Of a stretch of DNA of 64,000 nt, positions 35,507 through 44,157 are shown in pieces. The stretch lies in assembly GCF_000819565.1 (NCBI RefSeq), contig NZ_CP004393.1:861001-925000 (forward strand), read 5' to 3'. Every line of letters starts with the position of its first letter. Position 1 is the stretch's first letter. Below the pieces are notes generated by a model, which was not told the origin of the DNA, searched no databases, and saw only the letters and a program-made list of their open reading frames with translations. Position numbers and translations under genes: made by a program. The DNA comes from Celeribacter indicus. GTDB lineage: Bacteria > Pseudomonadota > Alphaproteobacteria > Rhodobacterales > Rhodobacteraceae.

Positions 35507-36575
35507 GCCAGTCGCCGCGCCTGGTGCCGACCGCTTCCGCGACGGTGTCGTAGCCGTCGCGGGCGAGCAGGTCGTCGAGGCCCTGCGCGATGCGAGGGGC
35601 GAGCGAGAGGCCGTGATAGACCATCGCGGAATAGAGCTGCACCGCCGCGGCGCCCGCGCGGATCTTCGTATAGGCATCGAGCGGGGAGGAGATCCCGCCG
35701 ACCCCGATGAGCGGCAGCTCCCCCTCCAGGACGCGGGACAGTTGCGCCAGCACGCGCGTGGATTTCTCGAACAGGGGATCGCCCGAAAGTCCGCCGGCCT
35801 CGGACCTGTGCGGGGATTTCAATCCGTCGCGCGCCAGGGTCGTGTTGGTGGCGATCACGCCGTCGATGCCGGACTTGCGCGCGACCTCCGCGATCTCCGC
35901 GATCTCCGCACCGCCGAGATCGGGCGCGATCTTGAGGAAGACGGGGATCTCCCGGTTGAGCGCCGCGCGCGCGTCGAGCACGCCCGCGAGCAGCGCCTCG
36001 AGCGCCTCCGGCCCCTGGAGATCGCGCAGCTTCTCCGTGTTGGGCGAGGAGACGTTCACCGTCGCGAAATCGACGAAATTGCCGCAATGGGCCAGCACGC
36101 GCGCGAAATCGGCGGCGCGGTCGGAGCTGTCCTTGTTCGCGCCCAGATTGAGGCCGACGGGGATCTCGAGCCGGTGTCCCGAGCTGCGCGTGCGCGCGAG
36201 GCGGCTGGCGATTTCTTCCATTCCGTCATTGTTGAAGCCGAAGCGGTTGATCACCGCGCGGTCCTCGCCGAGCCGGAAGAGGCGCGGTTTCGGGTTGCCG
36301 GCCTGCGGGCGCGGCGTGGCTGCCCCGATCTCGAGAAAGCCGAAGCCCGCGCGGGCGAGCTGTGGCAGCGCCTGGGCGTTCTTGTCGAACCCCGCGGCAA
36401 GACCGACGGGATTGGGCATGTCGATGCCCGCCACCGTCGTCTTCAGCCGCGGTGAGCTGACGGGGCCGGGAAGCGGGGCGAGACCTGCCCGCAGCGCGGC
36501 CAGAGCGAGCGCGTGGCTGCGTTCGGGATCGACCCGGCGCAGGAGCGTCATGCCGATCTGTTCGAACAGGCTCAT
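35502..36575 (-). CDS. pyrD: dihydroorotate dehydrogenase (quinone), class 2
   Basis: 357 residues. Oxidises dihydroorotate to orotate in pyrimidine synthesis, passing electrons to the quinone pool. The N-terminal helix region ([21 protein letters not shown]) is the membrane-associating part of class 2. Visible: [14 protein letters not shown], the catalytic Ser region in [23 protein letters not shown] and [12 protein letters not shown]. Starts at ATG 36575, in an ATGA overlap with the DUF952 gene upstream; GAGGAGA is well placed. Confidence 0.95.
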   Translation of the reverse strand: MSLFEQIGMTLLRRVDPERSHALALAALRAGLAPLPGPVSSPRLKTTVAGIDMPNPVGLAAGFDKNAQALPQLARAGFGFLEIGAATPRPQAGNPKPRLFRLGEDRAVINRFGFNNDGMEEIASRLARTRSSGHRLEIPVGLNLGANKDSSDRAADFARVLAHCGNFVDFATVNVSSPNTEKLRDLQGPEALEALLAGVLDARAALNREIPVFLKIAPDLGGAEIAEIAEVARKSGIDGVIATNTTLARDGLKSPHRSEAGGLSGDPLFEKSTRVLAQLSRVLEGELPLIGVGGISSPLDAYTKIRAGAAAVQLYSAMVYHGLSLAPRIAQGLDDLLARDGYDTVAEAVGTRRGDWL

Positions 36576-36910
36576 GCGATCTCCTCGGGAAAGACATGGC
36601 CCTCGGGGCCGAGGGGCAGGGGTTTCACCCATTCGACATCCCCGATCCGCAACGGCCGGTAGAGATGCGGAAACAGCGCCCCGCCGCGCGACGGCTCCCA
36701 TTTGAGATGGGGGCCGAGCCGGTCGCTTTCGACGGCGAGGAGATGGAGGTTCCCTTCCTCCGCGAACCATTTCGCGGCGGTCTCGCGCAGCTGCGCGGCG
36801 GTGGAGAAATGGACATAGCCATCGGCGCGGTCCACGGGGGCGCCGAGGGTTTCGCCGCCCGCCTGCATCGCCGCCCATTCGGGGGCGCGGAAGATTTTGT
36901 AGATCAGCAT
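36572..36910 (-). CDS. DUF952 family protein
   Basis: 112 residues, the whole length of the family. [16 protein letters not shown] at the start, [18 protein letters not shown] in the middle and [18 protein letters not shown] at the end fit DUF952, small cytosolic proteins with a fold related to ADP-ribosyl transfer enzymes but without proven activity. Translationally coupled to pyrD by ATGA. Coupling to a housekeeping gene suggests steady expression. Confidence 0.85.
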   Translation of the reverse strand: MLIYKIFRAPEWAAMQAGGETLGAPVDRADGYVHFSTAAQLRETAAKWFAEEGNLHLLAVESDRLGPHLKWEPSRGGALFPHLYRPLRIGDVEWVKPLPLGPEGHVFPEEIA

Positions 36911-36967
36911 GGGATCGGGATGCCCTGTCGCGCAGGCGCGGTCAATGGGGCATGTGGGCGCGCGCCC

Positions 36968-37198
36968 TCAGATCCAGCGACGGCAGCGGGTGTGGATGAA
37001 GGGGATGATCGCGAAATTCATCACGAGCACGATCAGCGGCACCATGATGAGGTTGCGCTGCCAGATCGCCCAGCCGGAGGTGAAGGGCGCGAGCACATAG
37101 ATGAGGAAGGTGACGAGCGGATACACCCCGGCGAACACGAAAAGCGCAAAGCGGAGGCGGGAGGGTTTTCGGGACGGGCTGGCGGCGGTCGCGGACAT
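36968..37198 (-). CDS. small two-helix membrane protein divergent from TetR gene
   Basis: 76 residues. A basic N-terminal tail (SPSRKPSRLRF) precedes two hydrophobic helices (about 18-38 and 44-66) and a short basic end (HTRCRRWI). GGAG stands before ATG 37198. It faces the TetR gene across 77 bases that contain two operator-like palindromes, so it is probably the regulator's main target. It is akin to small membrane proteins of the DUF2798 type by size and helix layout, but I cannot confirm the family. Confidence 0.75.
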   Translation of the reverse strand: MSATAASPSRKPSRLRFALFVFAGVYPLVTFLIYVLAPFTSGWAIWQRNLIMVPLIVLVMNFAIIPFIHTRCRRWI

Positions 37199-37210
37199 GT
37201 GGTACTCCAA

Positions 37211-37259
37211 ACGGAACGGCGCGTTTCGTTGGCACATATGAACGATGCGTTCCGATATG
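37211..37259. promoter_or_regulatory. two candidate TetR operators
   Basis: Site A: ACGGAACG-GCG-CGTTTCGT (37211-37229, seven of eight pairs). Site B: GAACG-ATG-CGTTC (37240-37252), with outer CATAT/ATATG arms to 37235 and 37259. Both lie between the TetR gene and its divergent neighbour, as in autoregulated TetR circuits. Confidence 0.6.
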
Positions 37260-37275
37260 TAAAGGGAGGAAAGCT

Positions 37276-37881
37276 GTGTCAAACAACACAGGGCTCTGTG
37301 CAAAGCCGCAGAGGCGTTCGATCGGTGCGCGGCGCAATCCGGCGACCGAAGCCGCGATCCTGGACGCCGCGGCGGCGCTGGTCGCGGAAAAGGGCGCCCG
37401 TGGCCTCACGATGGAGGCGGTGGCGAAACGCGCGCGCGCGGGGAAGGCGACGCTCTACAAATGGTGGCCGAACCGGGGCGCGCTGATCGTGGCGGTCTAC
37501 GAGCGGGCGAAGGGCGGCTACGTCTACGAGGAGGGGGGCAGCCTGATCGACACCGTCGCAGCCTTCTACCGCCACCTCTTTTCGCTCTGGGCGCGGCCGG
37601 AAGGCGGGCTTTTCGCCCTGATCATCGCGGAGGCGCAATATGACGCGGACGTGGCCGAGGCGCTCGAGGGGTACCGGCTCGAGCGGCTCGCGGCGACGAC
37701 GGCGGTGATCGAACGGGCACGGGCGCGCGGGGAGCTCGCCCCCGGCGTCGACTCCCGCCGTCTCGCGGAGACGGTCGTGGCAATGGCCTGGATGCGCCTG
37801 CTGACGCGCCGTTTCGACCCGGCGGAGGCGGACGATCTCGCGCATGCGGTGGTCGGCGGATGGATTGCCGCCCCGGCGTGA
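37276..37881 (+). CDS. TetR/AcrR-family regulator
   Basis: 201 residues from GTG 37276, with GGGAGGA eight bases before. The N-terminal helix-turn-helix is visible: AILDAAAALVAEKGARGLTMEAVAKRARAGKATLYKWW. The C-terminal half is the TetR_C ligand-binding helical domain. Two palindromes lie between it and the divergent membrane protein gene, so autorepression and repression of that gene are likely. The ligand is unknown. Confidence 0.9.
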   Translation: MSNNTGLCAKPQRRSIGARRNPATEAAILDAAAALVAEKGARGLTMEAVAKRARAGKATLYKWWPNRGALIVAVYERAKGGYVYEEGGSLIDTVAAFYRHLFSLWARPEGGLFALIIAEAQYDADVAEALEGYRLERLAATTAVIERARARGELAPGVDSRRLAETVVAMAWMRLLTRRFDPAEADDLAHAVVGGWIAAPA

Positions 37882-38003
37882 CCTGCCCGGTGGGCCGGCA
37901 CCGGTCGCCGGCACGCGACGATTGCGCGCCGGGGCGGGTCAGAGGCTTTGACTCCGCGATCAACTCTCGTCAGGGTTGGAGCATCAGTCAACAGGGGCCA
38001 GAC

Positions 38004-39569
38004 ATGTTCAAGACCATTCTTCTTATGACCTCCGCCTCCATGGCGCTTTTCGCCGGCGCGGCGCATGCGGAATACACGCTGCATGTCCTGCATACGAACG
38101 ACCTGCACAGCCGGATCGAGCCGATCAGCGCATATGACAACACCTGCACGGCGGAGGAGGACGCGGCGGGGGAATGTTTCGGCGGCTACGCCCGTCTCGC
38201 GACGAAGGTCTCCGAACTGCGCGACGAGCTCGACGGGGAGAACGTGATCCTGCTCGACGCGGGCGACCAGTACCAGGGCTCGCTCATGTATACGACCTAC
38301 AAGGGCGATGTCGAAGCCGAGATGATGGAGAAGATCGGCTATGACGTGATGGCGCTCGGCAACCACGAATTCGACGACGGTCCGGAAGGCACGCTCAAGC
38401 TGATCGACACGGTGGGGTTCCCGGTGATCTCCGGCAATCTCGATGTGAGCCAGTCGAACGTGCTCAAGGACAAGGTGGAGGATTACACGATCCTCGAAGT
38501 GGGGGGCGAGAAGATCGGCATCATCTCCGCGCTCGCCGTGGACACGCCCGAGACCTCGAGCCCCGGTCCGAACGTGATCTTCCAGAACGAGGCCGACAGC
38601 CTCGCCGCCGATGTCGCCGCGCTCGAGGAGCAGGGCGTCAACAAGATCATCGCGCTCACCCATGTGGGCGTGACCAAGGACCTTGCGATCGCGGAGAGCG
38701 TCGCTGGGATCGACGCGGTCGTCGGCGGGCATTCGCATACGCTCTTCTCCAACGAGATCGAGGGCGCGATGGCCTATCCGACCATGGTCGGCGAGGTGCC
38801 GGTGGTTTCCGCCTATGCCTATTCGAAATATCTCGGCCATCTCGTGCTGACCTTCGACGATGTCGGCACGCTGATCTCGGTCAATGGTGAGCCGATCCTG
38901 CTTGATGCCTCCGTCGCCGAGGACGAGGAGATCAAGGCGCGCGTGGCCGAACTGGCCGGTCCGATCAACGAGCTGAAGGAAAAGGTGGTGGCGGAAGCTG
39001 CCGCCGAGATCGACGGCTCGCGGGAAAGCTGCCGTGCGGTCGAATGCGAGATGGGGACGCTCGTCGCCGATGCGATGCTCGAGCGGGTGAAGGACCAGGG
39101 GATCCAGATCGCGATCGAGAACGGCGGCGGTCTGCGCGCGTCCATTCCCGCGGGTGAGGTGACGATGGGCGCCATCCTCTCCGTGCTGCCCTTCCAAAAC
39201 ACGCTCTCGACCTTCGAGGTGAGCGGTGCGACCGTCGTCGAGGCGCTCGAGAACGGTGCGTCGCAGATGGAGGAGGGCGCAGGCCGCTTCGCGCAGGTGG
39301 CGGGGCTGTCCTATACCGTCGATCCCTCCGCCGAGGCGGGCAGCCGGATCTCCGAGGTGACGGTCGGCGGCGAGCCGATCGACCCCGAAGCCACCTATGG
39401 CGTGGTCTCGAACAACTACGTGCGCAACGGCGGCGACGGCTATTCCATGTTCATCGACGCCGCGAATGCCTATGACTTCGGTCCCGACCTCGCGGATGTC
39501 CTGGCGGATTATCTTATCGAGAACGCGCCCTACGAACCCTATACGGACGGCCGCATCACCGTGCGATGA
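38004..39569 (+). CDS. periplasmic bifunctional metallophosphatase/5'-nucleotidase
   Basis: 521 residues. Signal peptide at about 1-22 (ending AAHA). Metallophosphoesterase domain: LHTNDLHSRIE, LLDAGDQYQGS, ALGNHEFDDG, THVGV and GGHSHTLF supply the two-metal site. The C-terminal 5'-nucleotidase domain carries the substrate-binding segments IENGGGLRASIPAG and NNYVRNGGDGYSMF. Two Cys (NTCTAEED, ECFGGY) and a second pair (ESCRAVEC) suggest disulfides. Hydrolyses periplasmic nucleotides to nucleosides, which would supply the salvage operon at 18 kb. AGGGG precedes the ATG. Confidence 0.92.
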   Translation: MFKTILLMTSASMALFAGAAHAEYTLHVLHTNDLHSRIEPISAYDNTCTAEEDAAGECFGGYARLATKVSELRDELDGENVILLDAGDQYQGSLMYTTYKGDVEAEMMEKIGYDVMALGNHEFDDGPEGTLKLIDTVGFPVISGNLDVSQSNVLKDKVEDYTILEVGGEKIGIISALAVDTPETSSPGPNVIFQNEADSLAADVAALEEQGVNKIIALTHVGVTKDLAIAESVAGIDAVVGGHSHTLFSNEIEGAMAYPTMVGEVPVVSAYAYSKYLGHLVLTFDDVGTLISVNGEPILLDASVAEDEEIKARVAELAGPINELKEKVVAEAAAEIDGSRESCRAVECEMGTLVADAMLERVKDQGIQIAIENGGGLRASIPAGEVTMGAILSVLPFQNTLSTFEVSGATVVEALENGASQMEEGAGRFAQVAGLSYTVDPSAEAGSRISEVTVGGEPIDPEATYGVVSNNYVRNGGDGYSMFIDAANAYDFGPDLADVLADYLIENAPYEPYTDGRITVR

Positions 39570-39594
39570 GCGCCGCTCTCTGGACAATTCCCCG

Positions 39595-39622
39595 CGCCCC
39601 CGCGATCATCGGGGGCGTTTTC
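39595..39622 (+). terminator. intrinsic terminator
   Basis: CGCCCCC-GCGATCATC-GGGGGCG followed by TTTTCC, 25 bases after the nucleotidase stop and just before the ribosome site of the next gene. Confidence 0.75.
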
Positions 39623-39637
39623 CATGGGAGGCCTGAC

Positions 39638-40099
39638 ATGCGCGGGAGCTGCACCTGCGGAGAGATCGTGTTCGAGGTGACGGCGCCGCCGCTGATCGTG
39701 CATTGTTGCCATTGCACCTGGTGCCAGAGGGAGACGGGATCGGCCTTTGCGGTGAACTGTTACGTGGAAAGCTCGGAAATCTCCATGGTCTCCGGCGCGC
39801 CGGAAATGGTCGTGACGCCGTCCAATTCCGGCAAGGGCCAGAGGGTCGCGCGCTGTCCGACCTGCCATGTCGCGCTCTGGTCGCATTACGCGGGCTCGGG
39901 CGCGGCCTTCGCCTTCGTCCGCGCGGGCGTGCTGGACGAGCGGGCCGGGATCGTGCCGGACGTGCACATCTTCACGGAAACGAAGCTGCCCTGGGTCGTG
40001 CTGCCCGAAGGCGCGCGCGTCTTCGAGGGCTTCTATTCCCCGAAGGAGGTCTGGCCGCCCGAAAGCCTCGCCCGGTTCCGGGCGGCGCGGGAGGCGTGA
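39638..40099 (+). CDS. GFA-family zinc protein
   Basis: 153 residues. Belongs to the family named after glutathione-dependent formaldehyde-activating enzyme. Zinc-binding Cys are visible as SCTCGEI, HCCHCTWCQRETGS and RCPTCHVALW. Most members have no proven reaction; the family name is not evidence of formaldehyde metabolism here. GGGAGG precedes ATG 39638. Its stop overlaps the next start as TGATG. Confidence 0.87.
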   Translation: MRGSCTCGEIVFEVTAPPLIVHCCHCTWCQRETGSAFAVNCYVESSEISMVSGAPEMVVTPSNSGKGQRVARCPTCHVALWSHYAGSGAAFAFVRAGVLDERAGIVPDVHIFTETKLPWVVLPEGARVFEGFYSPKEVWPPESLARFRAAREA

Positions 40100-40404
40100 T
40101 GGACCATCCGCTGATCGACCTCATCAACCAGAAGATCGCCGAGGCGGAGGCGCGGGGCGAGTTCGACAACCTGCCGGGCGCGGGCAAGCCGCTGCCGCGT
40201 GAGGAGGATCCCGAGAATGCGCTGCTGAGCCGGGTGATCCGGGAAAACGGCGGCGTGCCGGAATTCGTGTCGCTCAAGCGCGAGCTCGACAGGCTGCGTG
40301 CGGAGTTGCGCGAAACCGGGGACCGCACGCAGCGCCATGAGATCCTGAAGGCCATGTCGATGATGGAGGCGCGGATCGACATCGCGCGGAAGGCGCAGCG
40401 GTGA
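40099..40404 (+). CDS. DUF1992 (DnaJC28-like) protein
   Basis: 101 residues. The family core is clear: LINQKIAEAEARGEFDNLPGAGKPLP, then a charged helical region. DUF1992 is found alone in bacteria and in the eukaryotic J-protein DNAJC28; its function is unknown. It is translationally coupled to the GFA-family gene. No signal peptide or membrane segment. Confidence 0.87.
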   Translation: MDHPLIDLINQKIAEAEARGEFDNLPGAGKPLPREEDPENALLSRVIRENGGVPEFVSLKRELDRLRAELRETGDRTQRHEILKAMSMMEARIDIARKAQR

Positions 40405-40568
40405 GCGTCGCGCCATTTTGAGGCTGCCCGCTTGCAGATCGCGGGGCCACGCGGCAAGTTGCCGCCGATGGTCCGCCATTTGCGTGGCAAGGTCCGAGAG
40501 GGCTTCCGCGGCAGAAGATCTGTCCGCCGGAGAACCGCAGGCGATGAATTTGCGTAGGAGCGACACAT

Positions 40569-40973
40569 ATGAACGACAGGGATGACCGGATCGAAGAGCC
40601 TTCCGCCGTCCTGCGGCATCTCGGCATCCGTCAGACCGCCTGGACGGAGGATTTCGCGCAGGTCGAGGCGGAGATCACCCCCGTCCTGCTGAATCGCTCC
40701 GGCATTCCGCATGGCGGCATCTACGCCACGATGCTCGACACCGCCATGGGATATTCGGGCGCTTATACCGGACGGCTCGAGGATCGGCAGATGACGCTCA
40801 CCCTGTCGATGACCGTCAACTATCTCTCACGGCCGAAGGGACAGCGGCTCATCGCGGAGGGACGGCGCACCGGAGGCGGGGCGCGCACCTTCTTCACCGA
40901 GGGGCGGCTCACCGACGAGACGGGCGAGCTGATCGCGACGGCGGTGGGCACCTTCCGCAAGCGCGGCGTCTGA
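40569..40973 (+). CDS. PaaI-family hotdog thioesterase
   Basis: 134 residues. Hotdog motif GIPHGGIYATMLDTAMGYSG with the Gly-Gly and Asp, and LSMTVNYLSRPKGQRLIAEG. Third hotdog thioesterase of the window but not adjacent to the others. GGAG lies before ATG 40569. The 164 bases before it hold no clear promoter motif; a minus-strand frame there is discussed under rejected items. Confidence 0.87.
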   Translation: MNDRDDRIEEPSAVLRHLGIRQTAWTEDFAQVEAEITPVLLNRSGIPHGGIYATMLDTAMGYSGAYTGRLEDRQMTLTLSMTVNYLSRPKGQRLIAEGRRTGGGARTFFTEGRLTDETGELIATAVGTFRKRGV

Positions 40974-41204
40974 CGCATTCATGATGTTGGATTCGGTGCG
41001 GCCGCAGGCTGTATCGGTGATCTGTTCAATCGTCACCGGGAAACAGACCATCTCGGCTGACCATGCGGCACCACGCGAAGCTCCTTTTCAAGGATAACCG
41101 CCCATTTTCGGTGTCCCGGTATTCGGCCCGGAGGACATGAGCACGCGCGGGCGCGGTGGGGTCGGGACGGCGGATGTCCGGGGAGAGGGAAGGGGAAGGG
41201 ACCG

Positions 41205-41278
41205 TGGAGCGGGTAGCGGGAATCGAACCCGCACCAAGAGCTTGGAAGGCTCGTGTGATACCATTTCACCATACCCGC
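41205..41278 (-). tRNA. tRNA-Gly (anticodon TCC)
   Basis: 74 bases with encoded CCA. Acceptor GCGGGTA pairs with TACCCGC. The anticodon loop CTTCCAA is closed by GAGC/GCTC. The T arm GCGGGTTCGATTCCCGC is perfect. The region on its 3' side (40974-41204) has no recognisable gene or integrase remnant. Confidence 0.95.
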
Positions 41279-41471
41279 GCTCGGTCGTCGTCGTTGGTAT
41301 GTCAGCGCGCGCGGAGGGTCAAGCCGAAACCGCGTGACGGATATGTCCCTCTCGCGCGGGAAAACCGGGCTGCCGGCCGTTTCGCGCTTTGCGGGACGGT
41401 GCGGGTTGTGCATTCTCGCGCCAAAGACGGGCGCGCCGGGAAACGGTGCGCGGGGAAGCGAGGACGACGAC

Positions 41472-42908
41472 GTGAGCGATGCAGGCCTGCCCCGCCCGGT
41501 TCTGGCGGTGGATCTCGACGGGACGCTGGTCCGGTCGGATATGCTCCATGAAAGCTTCTGGTCCGCCGCTTCGAAGGACTGGCCGTCCGCCCTCGGCACG
41601 CTGCGCGCGCTGGCGCATGGGAAGGCGGCGCTCAAGCGCGCGCTCGCCGAGGCCTCCGCGGTCGAGGTCGCGAGCCTGCCCTATGACGAGGAGGTGCTCG
41701 CCTGCCTCCGCGCCGCAAGGGCCGAGGGCTGTCCGACCGCGCTCGTCACCGCGTCGGATCGGGGGATCGCGGACCGGATCGCGGCCCATCTCGGCCTGTT
41801 CGACGAAGTCCATGCCTCCGACGGCCGACATAACCTGAAGGGCGCGGACAAGGCGGCCTTTCTCGTGGAACGCTACGGCGCGGGCGGCTATGTCTACCTC
41901 GGCGATCACGCGGCGGATCTCCCTGTCTGGGCCGGCGCGGCACGGGCGGTGACGGTGAACGCGCCGGCCGCGCTGCGGAGGCGGGTGGAGGCGCTGCCGG
42001 TCGAGGTCGGGCACATCGGCACCGCACGGCGCGATCCGGCCGCCTATGCGAAGGCGCTGCGCCCGCATCAGTGGATGAAGAACCTGCTCGTCTTCCTTCC
42101 GATGCTGCTCGGCCACCAGCTCACCGTCGGTGCCTTTTTCGCTTCGCTCATGGCTTTCGCGGCCTTCTCGCTCGTGGCCTCCTCCGTCTATGTGCTCAAC
42201 GACCTGCTCGACCTCGCCGCCGACCGCGCCCATCCGCGCAAGCGCAACCGGCCCTTCGCCTCGGGTCGCCTGCCGCTTGCGCACGGAACATGGCTTGCCG
42301 GCGGATTGTTCGCGGCGGGTGTCCTGCTGTCGCTCGCGCTCGGGCCGCTGTTCCTGTTCGTGATGCTGAGCTATTACGCGATGACCACCGGCTATTCGCT
42401 CTATTTCAAGCGCCGCATGGTGATCGACATCTGTGTCCTCGCCGGGCTCTACACGATGCGCCTCATCGCGGGCGGGGTGGCCGCCGCCGTGCCGCTTTCG
42501 GTGTGGCTCCTTGCCTTCTCGATCTTCCTGTTCTTCTCGCTCGCCGCGGTCAAGCGGCAGGCGGAACTCGTGGACAGTGCGAAAGCCGGGAAGCTCGGCG
42601 CGAGCGGGCGCGGCTATCATGTGGAGGACCTTTCGATCATCTCGCAGATGGCGCTGGCCGCGGGCTATATCTCCGTGCTCGTTCTCGCGCTCTACATGAA
42701 TTCTCCCGCTGTTGCCGTGCTTTATGCCAATCCCGCAGCGCTCTGGGGCATCTGTCTCGTGCTCCTGTTCTGGGTGAGCTGGATCGTCATGACGACCCAT
42801 CGCGGGGAGATGGATGACGATCCGATCGTCTTCGCCGTCAGGGACCGGATCTCGCGGATCTGCGGGCTGCTGGTCATCGGCTTCACCTTCGGCGGGGCGC
42901 TGGGCTGA
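41472..42908 (+). CDS. HAD phosphatase-UbiA prenyltransferase fusion
   Basis: 478 residues from GTG 41472; an ATG-led frame reaches 41334 but abuts the tRNA and adds an unlikely leader. N-terminal HAD domain (about 1-190): LAVDLDGTLVRSDML, LVTASDRG, and GDHAADLPVW as motif IV. The C-terminal UbiA domain has several membrane helices and the prenyl-phosphate motif NDLLDLAADRAHPRKRNRP. This second motif matches decaprenyl-phosphate phosphoribosyltransferases rather than quinone enzymes. Such enzymes make prenylphospho-ribose 5-phosphate, so the HAD domain may remove that phosphate; this is inference. Monocistronic by position. Confidence 0.85.
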   Translation: MSDAGLPRPVLAVDLDGTLVRSDMLHESFWSAASKDWPSALGTLRALAHGKAALKRALAEASAVEVASLPYDEEVLACLRAARAEGCPTALVTASDRGIADRIAAHLGLFDEVHASDGRHNLKGADKAAFLVERYGAGGYVYLGDHAADLPVWAGAARAVTVNAPAALRRRVEALPVEVGHIGTARRDPAAYAKALRPHQWMKNLLVFLPMLLGHQLTVGAFFASLMAFAAFSLVASSVYVLNDLLDLAADRAHPRKRNRPFASGRLPLAHGTWLAGGLFAAGVLLSLALGPLFLFVMLSYYAMTTGYSLYFKRRMVIDICVLAGLYTMRLIAGGVAAAVPLSVWLLAFSIFLFFSLAAVKRQAELVDSAKAGKLGASGRGYHVEDLSIISQMALAAGYISVLVLALYMNSPAVAVLYANPAALWGICLVLLFWVSWIVMTTHRGEMDDDPIVFAVRDRISRICGLLVIGFTFGGALG

Positions 42909-43029
42909 CAATCTGTCGCGGGCGGGGCGATCACGTTTTGCCCCGGTGCCATTGACGCCGGGCCCAAGTCTGAGCGAAACAGTCGGTTATGGTGGCTTGC
43001 CAAAGTCCCGCATAAGGCCCCCCGCGACG

Positions 43030-44157
43030 ATGACGATGAAGACCCTCGCCCTCCTGTTCCCGCTTTCGCTTGCGGCGCTGCCGGTCGCGGCGGAGGAGCT
43101 TGCGACGCTGGAGGATCTGGGCGAGGCGCTGTTCTTCGACGTCAACCTGTCGAAGAACCGGACCCAGTCCTGCGCCACCTGCCACGATCCCGAAAGCGCC
43201 TTTGCCGACCCGCGCGGGCCCGCGTCCTTTGGCGATGACGGCCTGTCCATGGGCGACCGCAACGCGCCCACCGCCACCTATGCGCATTTCGCGCCGGTCT
43301 TCTCCGAGGTCTCCGAAGGTGTCTTTGCCGGCGGGCAGTTCCTCGACGGGCGCGCGGCGACGCTCGAGGAGCAGGCGGGCGGCCCGCCGCTCAACCCGAT
43401 CGAGATGGGCATGGCCTCCTCCGCCGATGTGGTCGACCGGCTCGAGGAGAACCCGGCCTATGTCGTGGCCTTCCGGGATCTGTTCGGCGAGGAGATCTTC
43501 GACGACGACGACGAAGCCTATGCGGCGATGACGAAGGCGATCGCCGCCTTCGAGCGCACCGACCTGTTTTCGCCCTTCGACAGCAAGTATGACCGCTACC
43601 TGCGCGGCGAGGCGGAGCTGACGCGCGAGGAGCTTTTGGGCGAGACGCTGTTCTTTTCCCAGCAGTTCACCAATTGCAACCTCTGCCATCAGCTCAACCC
43701 GCGCGCGGGGATGGAGGGGGAGACCTTCACCAATTACGAATACCACAATATCGGCGTGCCGGAGAACACGGGGCTGCGCGAGATGAACGGCGGGGTCGGG
43801 CTCGTGGATCTCGGCCTCGGCCAGAACGCGGCGGTGGAGGGGCGGCCGGGCCTTTCCGGGCGCTACAAGGTGCCGACGCTGCGCAATGTGGCGGTGACGG
43901 CGCCCTACATGCATAACGGCGTGTTCGAGGATCTGCGCACGGTCGTGCTGTTCTACAACACCTACAACACGAAATCGGAGGCGCGGAAGATCAATCCCGA
44001 GACCGGCGAGCCCTTCCTTCCGCCGGAAGTGCCGGAGAACCTGTCGCTCGAGGAGCTCGAGACCGGGCCGGCTTTCGAAGACCGGGACATCGACGCGCTC
44101 GTGGCCTTCATGAAGACGCTGACGGATGCGCGCTACGAGCACCTGCTCGAGGATTAG
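43030..44157 (+). CDS. di-haem cytochrome c peroxidase (CcpA/MauG family)
   Basis: 375 residues. Signal peptide at about 1-21. Two c-haem sites: SCATCHDPE and NCNLCHQLN. The C-terminal half has the usual NVAVTAPYMHNGVF segment bearing a Met ligand. Reduces hydrogen peroxide in the periplasm with electrons from cytochrome c or cupredoxins such as the pseudoazurin nearby. Start at ATG 43030, or 43036 in the same frame. The stop TAG overlaps the stop TAA of the convergent nnrS gene (TTAG). Confidence 0.88.
   Translation: MTMKTLALLFPLSLAALPVAAEELATLEDLGEALFFDVNLSKNRTQSCATCHDPESAFADPRGPASFGDDGLSMGDRNAPTATYAHFAPVFSEVSEGVFAGGQFLDGRAATLEEQAGGPPLNPIEMGMASSADVVDRLEENPAYVVAFRDLFGEEIFDDDDEAYAAMTKAIAAFERTDLFSPFDSKYDRYLRGEAELTREELLGETLFFSQQFTNCNLCHQLNPRAGMEGETFTNYEYHNIGVPENTGLREMNGGVGLVDLGLGQNAAVEGRPGLSGRYKVPTLRNVAVTAPYMHNGVFEDLRTVVLFYNTYNTKSEARKINPETGEPFLPPEVPENLSLEELETGPAFEDRDIDALVAFMKTLTDARYEHLLED

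Noticed and set aside
40405..40566. A minus-strand frame starting near 40566 with a protein-like N-terminus (MSLLRKFIACGSPADRSS)
   Set aside because: It continues as antisense to the DUF1992 gene, uses codons unlike its neighbours and has no clear ribosome site; too weak to call, though a remnant of a lost gene is possible.
40974..41204. Possible integration scar beside tRNA-Gly
   Set aside because: No repeat of the tRNA 3' end, no integrase and no phage gene is visible within the window.
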